Shown here in pieces: positions 10,542-22,365 of a stretch of 64,000 nt of DNA. Position 1 is the stretch's first letter; every line of letters begins with the position of its first letter. The DNA comes from Lepidodermella squamata. Its lineage: Eukaryota > Gastrotricha. The position numbers and the translations under genes are program-made. Under the pieces are notes generated by a model that made no database searches, was not told the origin of the DNA, and saw nothing but the letters and a program-made list of their open reading frames with translations. The stretch spans positions 930,001-994,000 of the forward strand of contig JBLDXI010000016.1 of NCBI GenBank assembly GCA_047495785.1, written 5' to 3'.

Positions 10542-10599
10542 TACAGCTTGTCCCATAAATAACAAAAATATTACAAAGAAAATATCACGAGAAGAGATA

Positions 10600-10765
10600 T
10601 AAAGTGTGTCACTTGTTGATAGAATTAAAAAATTCCGGAGAAATTTGGACCAACCGGTTAAAATACCGAAAATTACCGAACCAGTTACAATCGGGATTTA
10701 CCGGGTTTTCTCTGGTTAATTTTTTTATTTCTTCTGGTACATAAATTGCGAATAAAAGTTGAATA
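10600..10765. repeat. Dispersed repeat, family R2 (copy 1)
   Basis: This stretch is an imperfect reverse complement of about 30715-30830. Shared pieces include GGACCAACCGG, ACCGAACC, CAATCGGG and ATTCCGGAGAAA against their complements. The two copies lie in opposite orientation, one intergenic and one in the long intron of the Rho-type gene. No coding capacity. Confidence 0.55.
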
Positions 10766-11514
10766 TAGAAAATTAGTGGCTCCAATTTCAAAAACATTAG
10801 TTGAATTTCCTACAAAAAGTTTCGCAACAATTTTTTACTACAAGGCTAACGATTTCGAATTTTCGAATTCGGATCAATAATTCGGATCTGTGATCTTCGA
10901 TCCACCTGCATCTTCACCTCTTCACACATGCGGATTCATTTGAGAAAAAGCTTAAATATATCTAGGTTTTCTCAGGCGGAATAGAAAATCAAGAAACCTC
11001 AATTCCAGGTAATAAGGTTTTAAGAACGCCGTTTCCCAAGTGCTGAAGCTGAACTATATCTTTGTACGCTTTGAAGCCTCACGAAGCAGGGCGCATGCTG
11101 ATAAGTATTCCCTTCATATTTATAGTCCTGAAACGTAAGAATCACGGCACTCGGGGCAAATTAATTATTCGAAATTTGCCGCCGCTAAAATTGAGACCTA
11201 TGTCTAACCTGATGTTACTGGTTTTTGTTTAATTTTTTTTAGAATTCATCGACATTTCCATATAATTCCATATTTCTATAACGTTCATCAATCATTTTCC
11301 TGGAATTTTCACCTAATCTAATTTGTGAAACCCATTACCATTCCATCGGTCCAACTACAGATAACGTTATCCTCATTTTCAGCAAAGCAATGTTTACCAC
11401 TTCTAGATTTTATTGCAAATGGCGCTAAGCTAACAAATCACGTCATCTTTCACATTAGTTTAGCTCGCAAAGCTCAAAATTGATCTTCATGATAAAATCC
11501 AGAAATTGTTAAAA

Positions 11515-11955
11515 ATGATTATTCGAATTCTATTATTTTGTTTCGCGCTTTTTGGTTGGTTAATGATGATCACTCACGGTGAACGAGGTCAATTTCACCA
11601 TTATCAATCAAGCCAGCTCATTCGGCCTCCTCGCAGTCATCACGGCCATCACCACAGCCACCATCACCACCACCACAATCATCATCGACCTTACGGTTCA
11701 AACTACGGCTACAACGGCGGCTATTATCACCACTCCTCGCCATGGGTCAAGACAAGCCGACTGGTCAGGGTTGAAGAAAACCCCAGACCGAAGCAATCGC
11801 CTCAGCTTCCAGATCTGGGCGATGACTTATCGATCCTGAGATCAAAATCGGCACCTCGCTTTCATCTCAGCCGTGAGAGGCTAAATGAACTTCACAAACG
11901 GAAGATCCCGATTGGCAAATTTATTCCGATACCAAGACCACAGCCATTATTATAA
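11515..11955 (+). CDS. Secreted histidine-rich protein
   Basis: A single exon of 146 residues starting at the first ATG (11515). Residues 1-22 are a strongly hydrophobic signal peptide ending near THG. Residues about 38-62 are a histidine-rich tract with long runs of His interrupted by Asn, Ser or Gly. A Tyr/Gly-rich segment and then a basic C-terminal half rich in Arg, Lys and Pro follow. I do not recognise a family. His-rich secreted tracts often bind metal ions such as zinc or copper, but that is inference. A polyadenylation signal AATAAA lies at 11989-11994, close behind the stop. Confidence 0.65.
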   Translation: MIIRILLFCFALFGWLMMITHGERGQFHHYQSSQLIRPPRSHHGHHHSHHHHHHNHHRPYGSNYGYNGGYYHHSSPWVKTSRLVRVEENPRPKQSPQLPDLGDDLSILRSKSAPRFHLSRERLNELHKRKIPIGKFIPIPRPQPLL

Positions 11956-12048
11956 AGCTATGATGTTGTTGATCAACCAGATTTTACAATAAAATGTACT
12001 GTTTTTTCAAGTTTTCGAGTTTTAAATGTCATTTGATGAAAATTCAGC

Positions 12049-13186
12049 TCAGTATTCCGCTGGTGTGAAGTCCGAGCACTCATCGCGATCCGCGCCCTGG
12101 TAGTAGCAGAACTCCAAAGACGGCTCCATAGCTACAATAGGCTCGGTCACGTCGTCATAGTTCAACGCAATAACTTCTTCGACAAAGTTGTAGTTATTCG
12201 CGTAGCTCGTCATAAAAATGTTGACACGGCCATTGCTCGACTTGAACTGGTTACGGCGGATCCAGCGAACAAAGGTGCTCGCAGCGCAAAGTCCGACGCG
12301 TTCCCTGAACCCACCTGTCTTCGTCATTCCATCGCGGAATTGAGCTGGCCCAGCTGACATGATGCCTTGAAGAACGAAGAAATTCGTGTCGTTGACATTT
12401 CTGGAGTTCAAGACCTAAAAAATAGCACTAGTTAATGATTAAAGATGGTTCCAAGTTGAACTAAACCCTAGGCCAGAATCCTTCCAAGACAGTCCTGTTT
12501 GCGGTATTAGGCCACGGGTTCCAGATGTGGCGGCGTCCCCAGGCAATATCAGCAGCTGGTCCGGAAGCTTCGTCATAAATAACAATGACCTGCTGATCGG
12601 CAATGCTCAAATCGTTCAAAGTCATCGATCTCGGGCCGTCGGGGTAATCAAGAGGGGTCGCAAGTTTCGCGTCGAAAATTTCACGAAGATTCTTTAAAAC
12701 TGTCGCATGCTGCTCGTCGGACATTGCGTAGGTATGTTCGAAGTTCAGAATGATGACTTCATCTGGGTTTTCGTCCAAGAATGTATTCATAGCCTCGAGA
12801 TCAGCGAAAACCTCGCGGCCGTACAGGTAGTGAACGAAGCGGAATTGTTCGCCGAATGGAGCGATGAACAGGACAAAATAACGCATGCCAATGTTGAGTT
12901 GGTCGACAAGGCTTAGCTCTTGCGTGATTGCCCATTTACGCATTTTGCACAGGAACTTATCATCACTGGCATTTGTCTGTTTTTGAACGGCGAAAACCTC
13001 CATGCTGGTATCGGGGCTGAATCCATCCTCGACAGACAGCTCGGCGGAGAAGGAATCATGTGATCCGGGGATGGCTAGTTCGGTCAAAGGCCTTTCGCGA
13101 ACTTCCTCGGGCAGATCAGCCATCCATTGTGGATTTTGCCCTGCTGAGGCTGAGGCGACGCAGGCGACCAGCAGTAAAAGACGCAT
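12049..13186 (-). CDS. Secreted PI-PLC X-domain-like protein, two exons
   Basis: Exons 13186-12467 and 12414-12049 join in phase 0 across a 52-bp intron (GTTTAG...TTTTAG), giving 361 residues. Residues 1-15 are a signal peptide. The PI-PLC X core follows with the first catalytic histidine in AIPGSHDSFS, then NIGMRYFVLFIAPF, the second histidine in RFVHYLYGREV, and a typical LDENPDEVIILNFEH strand-helix unit. In active PI-PLC X enzymes the segment after GxR normally reads FDLR or FDIR. Here it reads FVLF, so the usual Asp and catalytic Arg are missing. The family cleaves phosphoinositides or GPI-type lipids, but this member may have reduced or altered activity. Confidence 0.85.
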
Positions 13187-13189
13187 TAT

Positions 13190-13546
13190 TTTAATCTAAT
13201 TTTTTGAACTGTCAATGTTTTCTGCTCTTGGCTGCTCGAACCTTAAACGCGTAGTTGGCACATCTGCCGGCTCTTTGTTATTTTCGCGATCGAGAAGTTA
13301 TGTAAACACGTTAAGGATGGCATGCACAAACAAGCTAATATGGCACAGTTTTTTATGAGTATGAGATAAAGGCTGCCTGTAACCCTGCTCAGCTTTTCCT
13401 TGTACTTTTTCAGGATTAATGCGCGCGGAAAAAACTCAGACACGAGTTAAAGAGTTCGTGGTTTTTCAAACCTATGGCTTTTTCATCCCACTCAAAGTTG
13501 TTTCTTTAGTGGAAAATTATGCTGGAAAGATTTTCAAGAGGCGCAT
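13190..13546. other. Intergenic region
   Basis: About 360 bp between the PLC-like gene and the 3' end of the four-exon receptor. Only a short minus-strand frame without recognisable features is present. Confidence 0.5.
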
Positions 13547-16154
13547 CTACATAACACGAACGGCTGTGTCTGTTGAAGCCAGCGATGTTGGCGGGTGAAG
13601 CACCAATGGTGGTACTATAAACCGCCGGCCGTTGCCAAGGATTGCCAGAAATCGCCCATCTGGCACAGTTTTCACACGAAATTTCGCAAAAATGAAGTAA
13701 CTGCTTTGTAACTGGAAGAAAAACAAATAGATAAAACTCAAAAACTTCATCATTCACTAACCTTTGGTAGAAAAATTGTGCTAAAGTGTAGAAGGGATGA
13801 GAGAATGCTCGAACCGGCAATGGCTGTCATGAACATAACGAAGCTGTTTTGAAAGACTAAGCACGATACGGCGAATAAAACAGATATCCCGATGTCGCCG
13901 TAGACGCAAATGCAGAACTGAGCCAAATCGTTAATTCGAGGCAAAATGCGCTAAAAAATTAAATATTTACTCAATATTTTAAGGAGGAATTTTTGAAACT
14001 AACAGATTTAAGAAAGGTCGCTAAGAGGCCGCCGTAAATTGCAGTAGCAATGTGGCACACTGCAATAACGGATACGAAGACAAGTAATTGACCTGACCCA
14101 CATGAAGGCGAGTCTGCGTTCGCTCGTGCACAATCGAGTGTTGTTCGCACTTCGATAATGCCATCACCGTTGATATCGTCATCCGGCCACTTATTAACCG
14201 GGACAATTGTAACCGGGTCAGCTATAAGGCCTGTGACGATGAGGCCTAGATTGATGCATGTCCATGTTGTCACAATCATTTGGGCGATTGTGCATGATGC
14301 GAGTCGCGATCGCCGCCTACGTCGGTATACGTAGCGCGAGCCAAGGATTAATTTCGACATGACACTTGCTTGCGTCATCGCGAATCCAGTCACGCCGAAG
14401 ACATACATTAAAGATGCTACGCCGTAATTAGCTATCAATTCGTAATCAATAGCGGTGAACGCGAGAATAAGCACTTGAAGTAATGAAATGCAACTGCCGA
14501 TTAATAACGCATTATTGACGCTTGGCATTGATTTCATCACGGCGAAAGTTGTTCGGCAAGAGTATTGAAGGTAAAGAAAAGCAAGGTTAACAACCAAAAG
14601 TAACCCAGCGAAACAAGCGAAGGCGATACAAGCGCTCGCGGGCAGGGGCGGTACCTTCATTTCAGTTGTTGTCAACCTGTCTCGAGGTTGTTGGCCAAGC
14701 CAAACAAAGTCGCCATCAGGTCCAGCCGACATTGTCGCAGCGTCCTGCAGCAAATCGAAAGACCTAGTTCGGACGTAATTTTTCGCTTTGTCTTGCCATT
14801 GCATCGCGTATACAGGATAGGAGCTGACCTCAAGAGTGTCCCTTCGAAAGGCGATACGAGTTTGAATTCCTGGTGTATCGACCTCGAAAATGGTCTCGTT
14901 CATTAGCTTGAGAATCGTCGCCCCCTGGGTCAGAAATTTCGTGTCCGATGTTCTCCAATCTATTAGACTTTCATTTTTTAGTTTCAGCCGCTCTTCCGTT
15001 CTATTCAATAAATGCATGGCTGCGAGAACTTGGTCGTAGCAAGAAACTCTACTGTTCCAGCCCGATAACGTCGAGGCGCCGGGGATTAAAGCGGAGAGAT
15101 TGCTTGATAACGAGGAGTAAGTTCTCCCCGAGTCTGGCAGAGGTCTCTCAGTATTCTCAGCCCGGAACCCGACGAAAATCGACCGATTGACGACTTCACG
15201 AAGCCACTCGCGTTTGCACCAGGCTGGTCGGGATGGGTCGTCGATATCGAAACGCGTGTAAGGGTTGAAAATGAAGACATAACGCGGCCCGATAAGGTTG
15301 AACTGGTTGAAGAAACATGAGTACTTGAGGCAGAAATTGCAGTTAACGATGAAGATTCTAGCATCGGTTTTGACGATATCTGCAAGGCCTTGAACAATGT
15401 CGTCATCTGTCGGAGCTAGCCCAGGTGGCACGTAAATTTTTACCAGGCCTGTGAAGATAAAAAAACTATCGAGTAATATACCTAATTAACAAATCTTACC
15501 TAAAAGCGAGATATTGAGGCGCGTCATGTGCTGCATTAGCGTAAATTCTGGCAACGACCATGTTAGCAGTGTCTCGGAAATGATTGCAACCCGTTGCCAA
15601 TTCATTGAGTTCAAAAACTCTGCAACTGCCGGGGCTGATAGATGCATCGATGGCGATAAAGCATAGAAACTAGTCTTATCCATTGTCGGCGCTACAGTTG
15701 CTCCTTGCCTGCTATAGCGCCACTGCCCGCCTATAGCAGACCCGGAGATGCCGAAAAAGTTGAACTGAGGCACTAGTCGGCCAATGATTGTCGCAGAACC
15801 GCCACAGACTGATCCGACAACGACCGGGAATCTGTTGGTCGAAGCGTTGTCCTGATCCATCGCTCTTATAAATTTACCGGCAAATCCCATTTGAATGCAT
15901 TCATCGTCGATAAATTCAAGGGTGACGCGGTAATTTGGTAGAATTGCCGCCTGAGTGTCGTCGAGAGCAAGTCGCATAGCTTCGATGCAGACATCGCCAG
16001 GGTAGAAAACATGACCTCTTCGATTACCAAAAGTCAATAAGGAAATTTCACGGCTGGCATTAGTCGATAGGCGACTCGAGATGCGAACAATTTCTTGAGC
16101 GCTTTGAACGCTTAGAATTTGTATGAAAAAGACACCGAAGATTAGAAGGCCCAT
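13547..16154 (-). CDS. Class C GPCR-like receptor, four exons
   Basis: Exons 16154-15500, 15448-14004, 13950-13762 and 13711-13547, with introns of 51, 53 and 50 bp. All junctions preserve frame and give 817 residues. A signal peptide (about residues 1-18) precedes an ANF/periplasmic-binding ligand domain with GDVCIEA and VVVGSVCGGSA segments. Seven membrane helices follow, the last two in exons 3 and 4. The acidic DDDINGDGIIEV loop before helix 5 parallels the DDAYDANIIEV loop of the intronless array genes, so they are distant paralogues. Two donors are non-consensus (GTTAGT). An acceptor-like TTTTTAG lies 11 nt before the ATG. Ligand unknown. Confidence 0.85.
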
Positions 16155-17439
16155 TTTATCACGGGCTAAAAATCAGCGGTGAAAAAGTGACGATAGGATG
16201 AATAATAAATAATCCCATCAAATTAACGATTGTGTCTAATATGCTTTGATATATGTGGCAACTCTTCGTTTTTCTGTCATGTGCTGTTTTTTAATGTTTA
16301 TGGCGGACTGTTATTAGTAATTCAGGTGATTAGCGAAATGCACGCGAGTAAAACGTCTCGCATTTCCTCGTGAACTATTGATTGTTCCACGCTCTTTCGA
16401 CTTATGTTCATCGACAGCGTCTGCTGTGATGGATGATCCTGGCAATGCGATGCTAATTCTAAATGACACGTATAGGAAATCAACGCCTTTTTGTGAGATG
16501 CACGACTTTAAATGTTGCAAGATACATGATGCCACTTTTACCTGGATTTTTGCGCGTTCCAGTTTCAAGCATGGTGATTTCAAAATCTCTCTACAACTCA
16601 GATACCGCCAAAGCTTTGCATTTCGCTAATAATTCTCAGTACTATCTTCCGGCGATGGAATGGCTCATAATACTACTGCATCCCTCTGATATAGGACTAT
16701 TGATCTACCAGGATATTCTATTACCAGCTATAACTTCAGAGAGAAAGTTCAAAACTTGAATCTCGAAGTAAATAAATCCAGTTTTTGGAATTTTACCAGC
16801 CTTGAAAGCGACGATCGGCTGCGCAAAAATATATCGATAATTGCAATTTGTCTGTGAAGTGTTTAATTTGGTTATACTGGATACTGTGATTCGCATGATG
16901 GTTAATCTCATGCCGTTGTTTGATTATCAGAGATAAAACTGCGCTTCGAGTGTTTTGAGGGGGTTATCAGAGTAGAAGACAAAGGGGAAAAGCCTGAGTC
17001 ATGAGTTTGAGAAATTATAATAATACCACTGAGAACGAGCATGAAAGTATATCGCAGTCAAAACAGCGACTTGAAATTTGAGAAACCGAATTTTTCGTCT
17101 ATTTTGAAGTTGTTTAGCCCGAATTCTGAGGCTTGAAATCGATATCGGCCGACCTAAGGTGTAAACCAAATGCAAAATGTATACAATCCAGCTAAATTGA
17201 CGATAGTAAAACTTTCGAAATTTGTTAATAATGTCTCGTTTGAGTTATTTCCGGAAACTTTCCTCAACAATGATTTTATTGCGAAATCGTTAAACATTCC
17301 AAAATGTTGCAGAATCGAGCGTTTCACTAATTGTAATCGATCAAAATATGAGTAATAATAATAGTAATCAATCTTAAATAATTAATAATTAAGGTAGTTG
17401 GTAACATTCACGCGACGCTGATGAATTCTCAGTTGAAAC
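16155..17439. other. Intergenic region
   Basis: About 1.3 kb. It holds upstream sequence of the four-exon receptor and 3' sequence of the knottin gene. A short AAATCGATATCGG motif of the R3 repeat type occurs near 17137. No gene is supported. Confidence 0.5.
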
Positions 17440-17738
17440 CTAAAGCTGATACGTCGGGCGCTTGATACAGCCGAATCCCATAACGCCAACGCAATCACTG
17501 AAAATAATAGCAAAATCCGTATCTATCAATTTCAACCATTTGAACAGTCTTACAGTCCTGGGCAGCAATTTTTCGCGATCGGATCGCAGCTTCCACGCTC
17601 CTCGACACACTTAGGAGTCGTAGTTGATTTCCTGAGAATTTCCATGAGCCCTCCTTGTCTTTGAATATGACCTTCAACGCCGCCATTGCTGATCACTAGG
17701 ACAGCAATTAAGACAAAGCTTAAGGCCAAGGTTTTCAT
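17440..17738 (-). CDS. Secreted cystine-knot (knottin-type) peptide, two exons
   Basis: Exons 17738-17554 and 17497-17440 join in phase 2 across a 56-bp intron (GTAAGA...TTTCAG), giving about 80 residues. Residues 1-23 are a signal peptide. A short propeptide-like stretch follows, then six cysteines spaced C-x6-C-x6-CC-x4-C-x7-C, the inhibitor-cystine-knot pattern. The intron falls between the CC pair and the fifth cysteine. The fold is shared by antimicrobial peptides, protease inhibitors, neuropeptide-like ligands and venom peptides, so function cannot be assigned from spacing alone. It has no paralogue in the window. Confidence 0.7.
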
Positions 17739-18437
17739 ATTGGAAATTCGCTTGATGATGCAAAAAAAAAGTAAAAGTTACCACACCGCACAGGAATTAC
17801 TTTGACTGAGGGCTGTGAAATTCTTATCTTATCTCAGAAAAAAGTACTCATGTAACCTTAATCAGCTTCTTGGCATTATTATTGGATTATTTATAAAAAA
17901 GGCAATTTTTTAAATGAAATATTTTATTCAACGGCGAGTTTGTTATCAAATATCAATTCTTTCCCAACAGTATAAAAAAAATCCGAATATTTTGTTTCAA
18001 CAGTCGCACAAAGAAGAGTTTGTTGTTAATTTTAGATTCGAACGGAAAAATTCGATGAAAGTTTCAAAAAGGCAGTTGGACATGCAGATTGACACATATA
18101 GAAAAATCAGAAAAAACGGAAAACAATTTTCGTCGATATTTTCACGGTACAAAACGAGAGGTTTGGAACCCAAGTTTAATATTTTAGTTGAGATGTTAAA
18201 AGCGAAAACAGGCATAATAGGTATATTAGGCGGCAGGTACAAAAGCAAACGAGTGCGGTGATGATTCATTATTCAACAAAAAACGAGAAATCGCACGAAA
18301 AGCGCATTGATGGACTTGAAAATTATAAAAATCACCAGCAAAATTATTTAGAAAAAAAAACGAAAATAGAAGAACATCAAGCTGAATTTTCTCAAATAAA
18401 GGACGATGGAATTTATTTACAAGTTTTCAAGATTTTT
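17739..18437. other. Intergenic region, knottin gene to ankyrin/SOCS gene
   Basis: About 700 bp, very AT-rich. Overlapping frames on both strands (for example 17914-18261) have a Lys/Ile/Asn-heavy composition expected from AT bias and no recognisable domain. Confidence 0.45.
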
Positions 18438-19676
18438 TTACAACAATCCATCAAATTCGGCGAAGTTGAGATAGGAGGAAAGACACGCCGGTAAGCCGAG
18501 TTTGTTGATAGCTTCAGGCCGTTGCAAAAGACCGACAGGCAATCGGCTCAAAATTTTCGCCCGGCACGCATTTTGCAAATCGAGCGGGAAATTCGCGCGA
18601 ACGAGGCTGTTGAAGCGAGGCAAAGAATTCGACATGAAATTTAAATTACCGTTCAAATCGAAAATTAAATTGATTTTTCGAAGATCCAAGCCAGTTATTT
18701 GCCGGCTTGCGATCAATAACGGTAACAAGGAACTTGCTCGATTTGCCACGAATTCAACCAGGCAGTAATCGATGCTTTTAAACGGATCAGGCGACATTTT
18801 GAAACCGGCTCGAATCAACGGCAGAATTACCGAGTTTAAAATTTGCCGGATATTTGCGTCGGAAAGCGATAAATCGACGTCAAGCTTAGCCAGGTCGCGA
18901 AAAGCTCGAGCCAGCGGTGAGAAAGACCCGGATGATTTTGATTGATTAATCGGTATCGATTCGATGATTGCCGTAGCTAGTTGCGGATTTTCCAGCGCGA
19001 TTTTGACCGGAGAAATGCTTCTGATTTCGAGTTCGGCGCCGTGTTTAACTAGTAACCGGTAAATGTCAACCACAGACTGTTTGTCGCCAGAGAATCCGTC
19101 TTCGATTAATTCGAAAAATTTCGTTAAAGGCCGATCGCCAGGTTTCTTAATTGATAACGACGCATTTGGCGGCGCGCCATTTTTCAGCAAAATTTCGACG
19201 CCTCGGCTCGATGATAAATTGATAGCTTGGTATAACAGAGATGTTAAAATGCAGATAGGGACAGATTCGTTGAAAGACCGCAGGCTGGCTTCGAGGGTGT
19301 CTAGATCATTGCAGCTCAACGCGCACCATAGCAGAAGTTCAAGATCGGTGTCGCTGCAATAATTTGTCGATGCGATTTTTTCGAGGAGAATTTCTAGAAT
19401 TTGTCGATAAATAGCCATGCAGTCTTCGTCGCATTGCTGGCTGTGGATGAAAATTTCGTTGTTGCCATGAAGCGAGGCGTCGTTGAGTGGAAAGCGAGCG
19501 GCTGGGTATTGGCTGAATTTAAGCAGGATTCGCCGGGGTGATTTGTCGAAACCGAGGCGGGACAGGGCGCTTTGAACGCAGGTCACGGCTAAATGGCAGA
19601 GGTCGGCGTAATATCCGGGCTCAGTAAGCGGGCAGTAGTCATGGGCGCAGACTGTTCGGCTGTGGCGGCCTTCCAT
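18438..19676 (-). CDS. Ankyrin-repeat protein with C-terminal SOCS box (ASB-like)
   Basis: A single exon of 412 residues. The middle part (about 100-300) contains degenerate ankyrin-type helices such as GVEILLKNGAPPNASLS and IYRLLVKHGAELEI. The last about 50 residues fit a SOCS box: a hydrophobic helix FPLDLQNACRAKILSRLP, then LGLPACLSSYLNF. SOCS-box proteins bind elongin B/C and recruit cullin-5 to ubiquitinate bound substrates, so this is a likely E3 substrate receptor; the substrate is unknown. A distant two-exon relative lies at 44042-45940 with the same domain order. The protein is moderately Cys-rich near its N-terminus. Confidence 0.75.
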   Translation of the reverse strand: MEGRHSRTVCAHDYCPLTEPGYYADLCHLAVTCVQSALSRLGFDKSPRRILLKFSQYPAARFPLNDASLHGNNEIFIHSQQCDEDCMAIYRQILEILLEKIASTNYCSDTDLELLLWCALSCNDLDTLEASLRSFNESVPICILTSLLYQAINLSSSRGVEILLKNGAPPNASLSIKKPGDRPLTKFFELIEDGFSGDKQSVVDIYRLLVKHGAELEIRSISPVKIALENPQLATAIIESIPINQSKSSGSFSPLARAFRDLAKLDVDLSLSDANIRQILNSVILPLIRAGFKMSPDPFKSIDYCLVEFVANRASSLLPLLIASRQITGLDLRKINLIFDLNGNLNFMSNSLPRFNSLVRANFPLDLQNACRAKILSRLPVGLLQRPEAINKLGLPACLSSYLNFAEFDGLL

Positions 19677-22365
19677 TCGACAGAAAACGAGATCAAAATA
19701 TTTTCTAAAAATTTGAAAAATTGTATAGATAATTTGCGAATTGATATGAATTGAAAAGAGAAGTGACTTGGTATCAACTTTGAATTTAAAGGCTAATAAA
19801 CTAGCCCCAGCGAGGGCCGAAACGTCACAGAAAAATGCAATCGAAATTAAATATAAGACTATGTCGCTTCGCTTTTTAATTATAAAAATTTAAACAATCC
19901 ACCTTAAAAAAGTTTCCCTCGCCCTTAAAATGAATAATCTGTAAAAATTGTGTTTATTTCTAATACGAATCAGTAAATAATACTGAAACTGAATACTAGG
20001 TAAGAGATATCATCCAATGACCTAAATTTGTATGGCGTGTGGGTCATAGATAGTAGGCTAAATCTTGCGTCTGGTCGAGTGACGGGTCAGATAAATACGC
20101 GCGTTTTTATTGCCATCGCAGTGCCAAACATAATAATATTAATAATAAAATGAGGATAGACAAAATAGGTGAGATGGCAATAGCAAGGCGGAGGACTGAG
20201 ATTTTATTACGTAAGAGAGCACAGCAGAAAAATTTCTCAGGGTCATCTCTCATTCTCAGGACAATTAAATAGGTATAAAATGTTGCTTTATCTCTGCGCC
20301 GCTAATAAAAATGAATCGCCATAAAATATGACTCAGATTGTTGATAAAGAAGACTTGATTCAAACAAATTGTAGAATTCTGTAGAAAAGAGGCGTAAATA
20401 ATTTGCAAAAAATATATCTGGGTTGTTTGAGATTTCAAGGAAAACATCTTCGAAATTAATTTGAGGGCATAATACTTATATTTGGCGACTCTAATGACAT
20501 ACCGGCCTATCACAGCTATTTATCAAAGGAAAGCACTAAATGTACGCACGAACCTGTGATGCGCTCGCGAGCAAGGCTGACTAAACACTCGAGCAGCGTA
20601 GGCATCAGCACATAACAGCTATTATTGCTTATTTAACATTAATATTATCCCGATCTACGAGAACAAGCAGGAGTAAAGAAACCCAAGCCCACGCACACAT
20701 ACGCGTACAAAACAGCTTGATGAGCAGCACGAGAAATGCTCTTGCTTAACCGTGCTTGTGGTCAGTATACAATAATAGGCTTAGTATTAAGGCAGCGGTT
20801 AGGGCTATAATGTCATAATAACAGCCATCAAATAGCCGCAGTATATGTATCGACGCCGGTGCGTTATAAGGTATTACGTCGATGTTGGTGTGGAATTTGG
20901 CGTTTATGCAAATTGGAACATCGCAGCATAACAATAATTATAAGAAAATATTCGCTAACCCCTCGAAATATGGTTATTTTCAAAGAAAAATCACGTAATT
21001 CAAGACCTATATCGTTCGAAAGAGCAATTCGCCCTGATTCGAATGGTATATGCCGGTAATTACATGAAAAAATTCGGAAAATGCCAGTTTTTACTTGACA
21101 ATGGTGCCAAAATAATCTGGCCCGCGCGCATATGCCAGCGGAGTGATGGCGGAACAGTGTGCGCGCATATGTCCTAGATGGCAAACAAAAGGTGTTTTGT
21201 CACGGATTTACGACAGCGTGTGTTTGAGATAGCAATATAATAATGCTAATAATAATACCGAGAAGTTATCACTTGAAATTTTGTCACGTCTGTTTTAGCG
21301 ATTTTCTTTGAACAATTAAAACAAAGATGATATTAAGTAGATGAAAACGCAATTTGGTGGAGAATCATCACGTGTGTGTGAGATATGCTATTTTGAGAGT
21401 TTTTGAATCTCGCGCCGTTTTTCGTTGCTGTTACCGCGCGTGTTTATTAATAGGATTTTCGAAACAGCAGATGACAGGTTGTTGGCGCGCGCGCGGCTTT
21501 TCACCAACACACACACACACTAGCCCTGTAATAAACAAGCAGTTTGCCGCGTCGTAATTTATAGCTGCTTTTGGATTAAAGCCCAGTGGCTGTTGAAATG
21601 TGTCAAGTGCATGTCAACTGATGCCTACAAAACAATTGCGGTTCACGGGCTGTTGAGATGGATCTTAAATGTCCCAAACTTGGGATTAACATCATACAAA
21701 AATATTCGTGATAATTTTTAATAAATAATAATTTTCATTTGTTTATTTACCAAGATCGGTATAGGATTACTTTGCCAAGGTCGTCTTGCGTATTCGTTTA
21801 CCGAATGTCGCAATTATACGGTAATTAAGGTAGCTGAGCAATTTTATACACAAAATAGCAAATTAGAGAACCCACAGGGCAGTTGACCTATATGCAAATG
21901 AGCGTCAAAATTACTCGTTAATTGTCCCACTTTTATGCAAAAAGTTCCAAAAATCACAAAAAATCAGGTAAAATTGGTAAAATCATCAAATTTTGCGAAC
22001 TGATGAGAAATCGCCTTCCCCGCCATGCTCTAAATCATCAAAATTTTCTGAGTCAACGCTGATTTTTTACTTTAAATTACGTCGAAATGGTAGTCTCGTA
22101 ATTATTTTTTCCAATATTTTCATGATCAAGGAATTTATTTTCAGGATTCGGAGTTGCTTGTCGATAATATTCAACCTTCCATATGACGATAAAAAATAGC
22201 TCGATTGAACCTCAGTTCACGATTTTATTTCGATTTCAAAAGAGCTAAAAAAGACGACAATCCAAAAGAAATGAAAATCGAAAAGCCAATAACAAGGATG
22301 AGGCGATCGAAAAAAGTGAAACCCGTATACAAAGTCAAACAGCAGCTGATGCAACAATGAAACGA
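19677..22365. other. Long intergenic region (2.7 kb)
   Basis: I see no gene. It contains a short CA microsatellite near 21508-21520 and scattered short AT-rich stretches. It may hold distal regulatory DNA for the flanking ankyrin/SOCS and stomatin genes. Confidence 0.5.

Noticed and set aside
10500-10550. Full heat-shock element array upstream of the small heat-shock gene
   Set aside because: Only one GAAnnTTC dyad is in register; a neighbouring GAA is off by one, so only a weak site is listed.
17914-18494. Two overlapping plus-strand frames rich in Lys, Ile and Asn
   Set aside because: Composition follows AT bias, an equally long antisense frame exists, and no signal peptide or motif is present.
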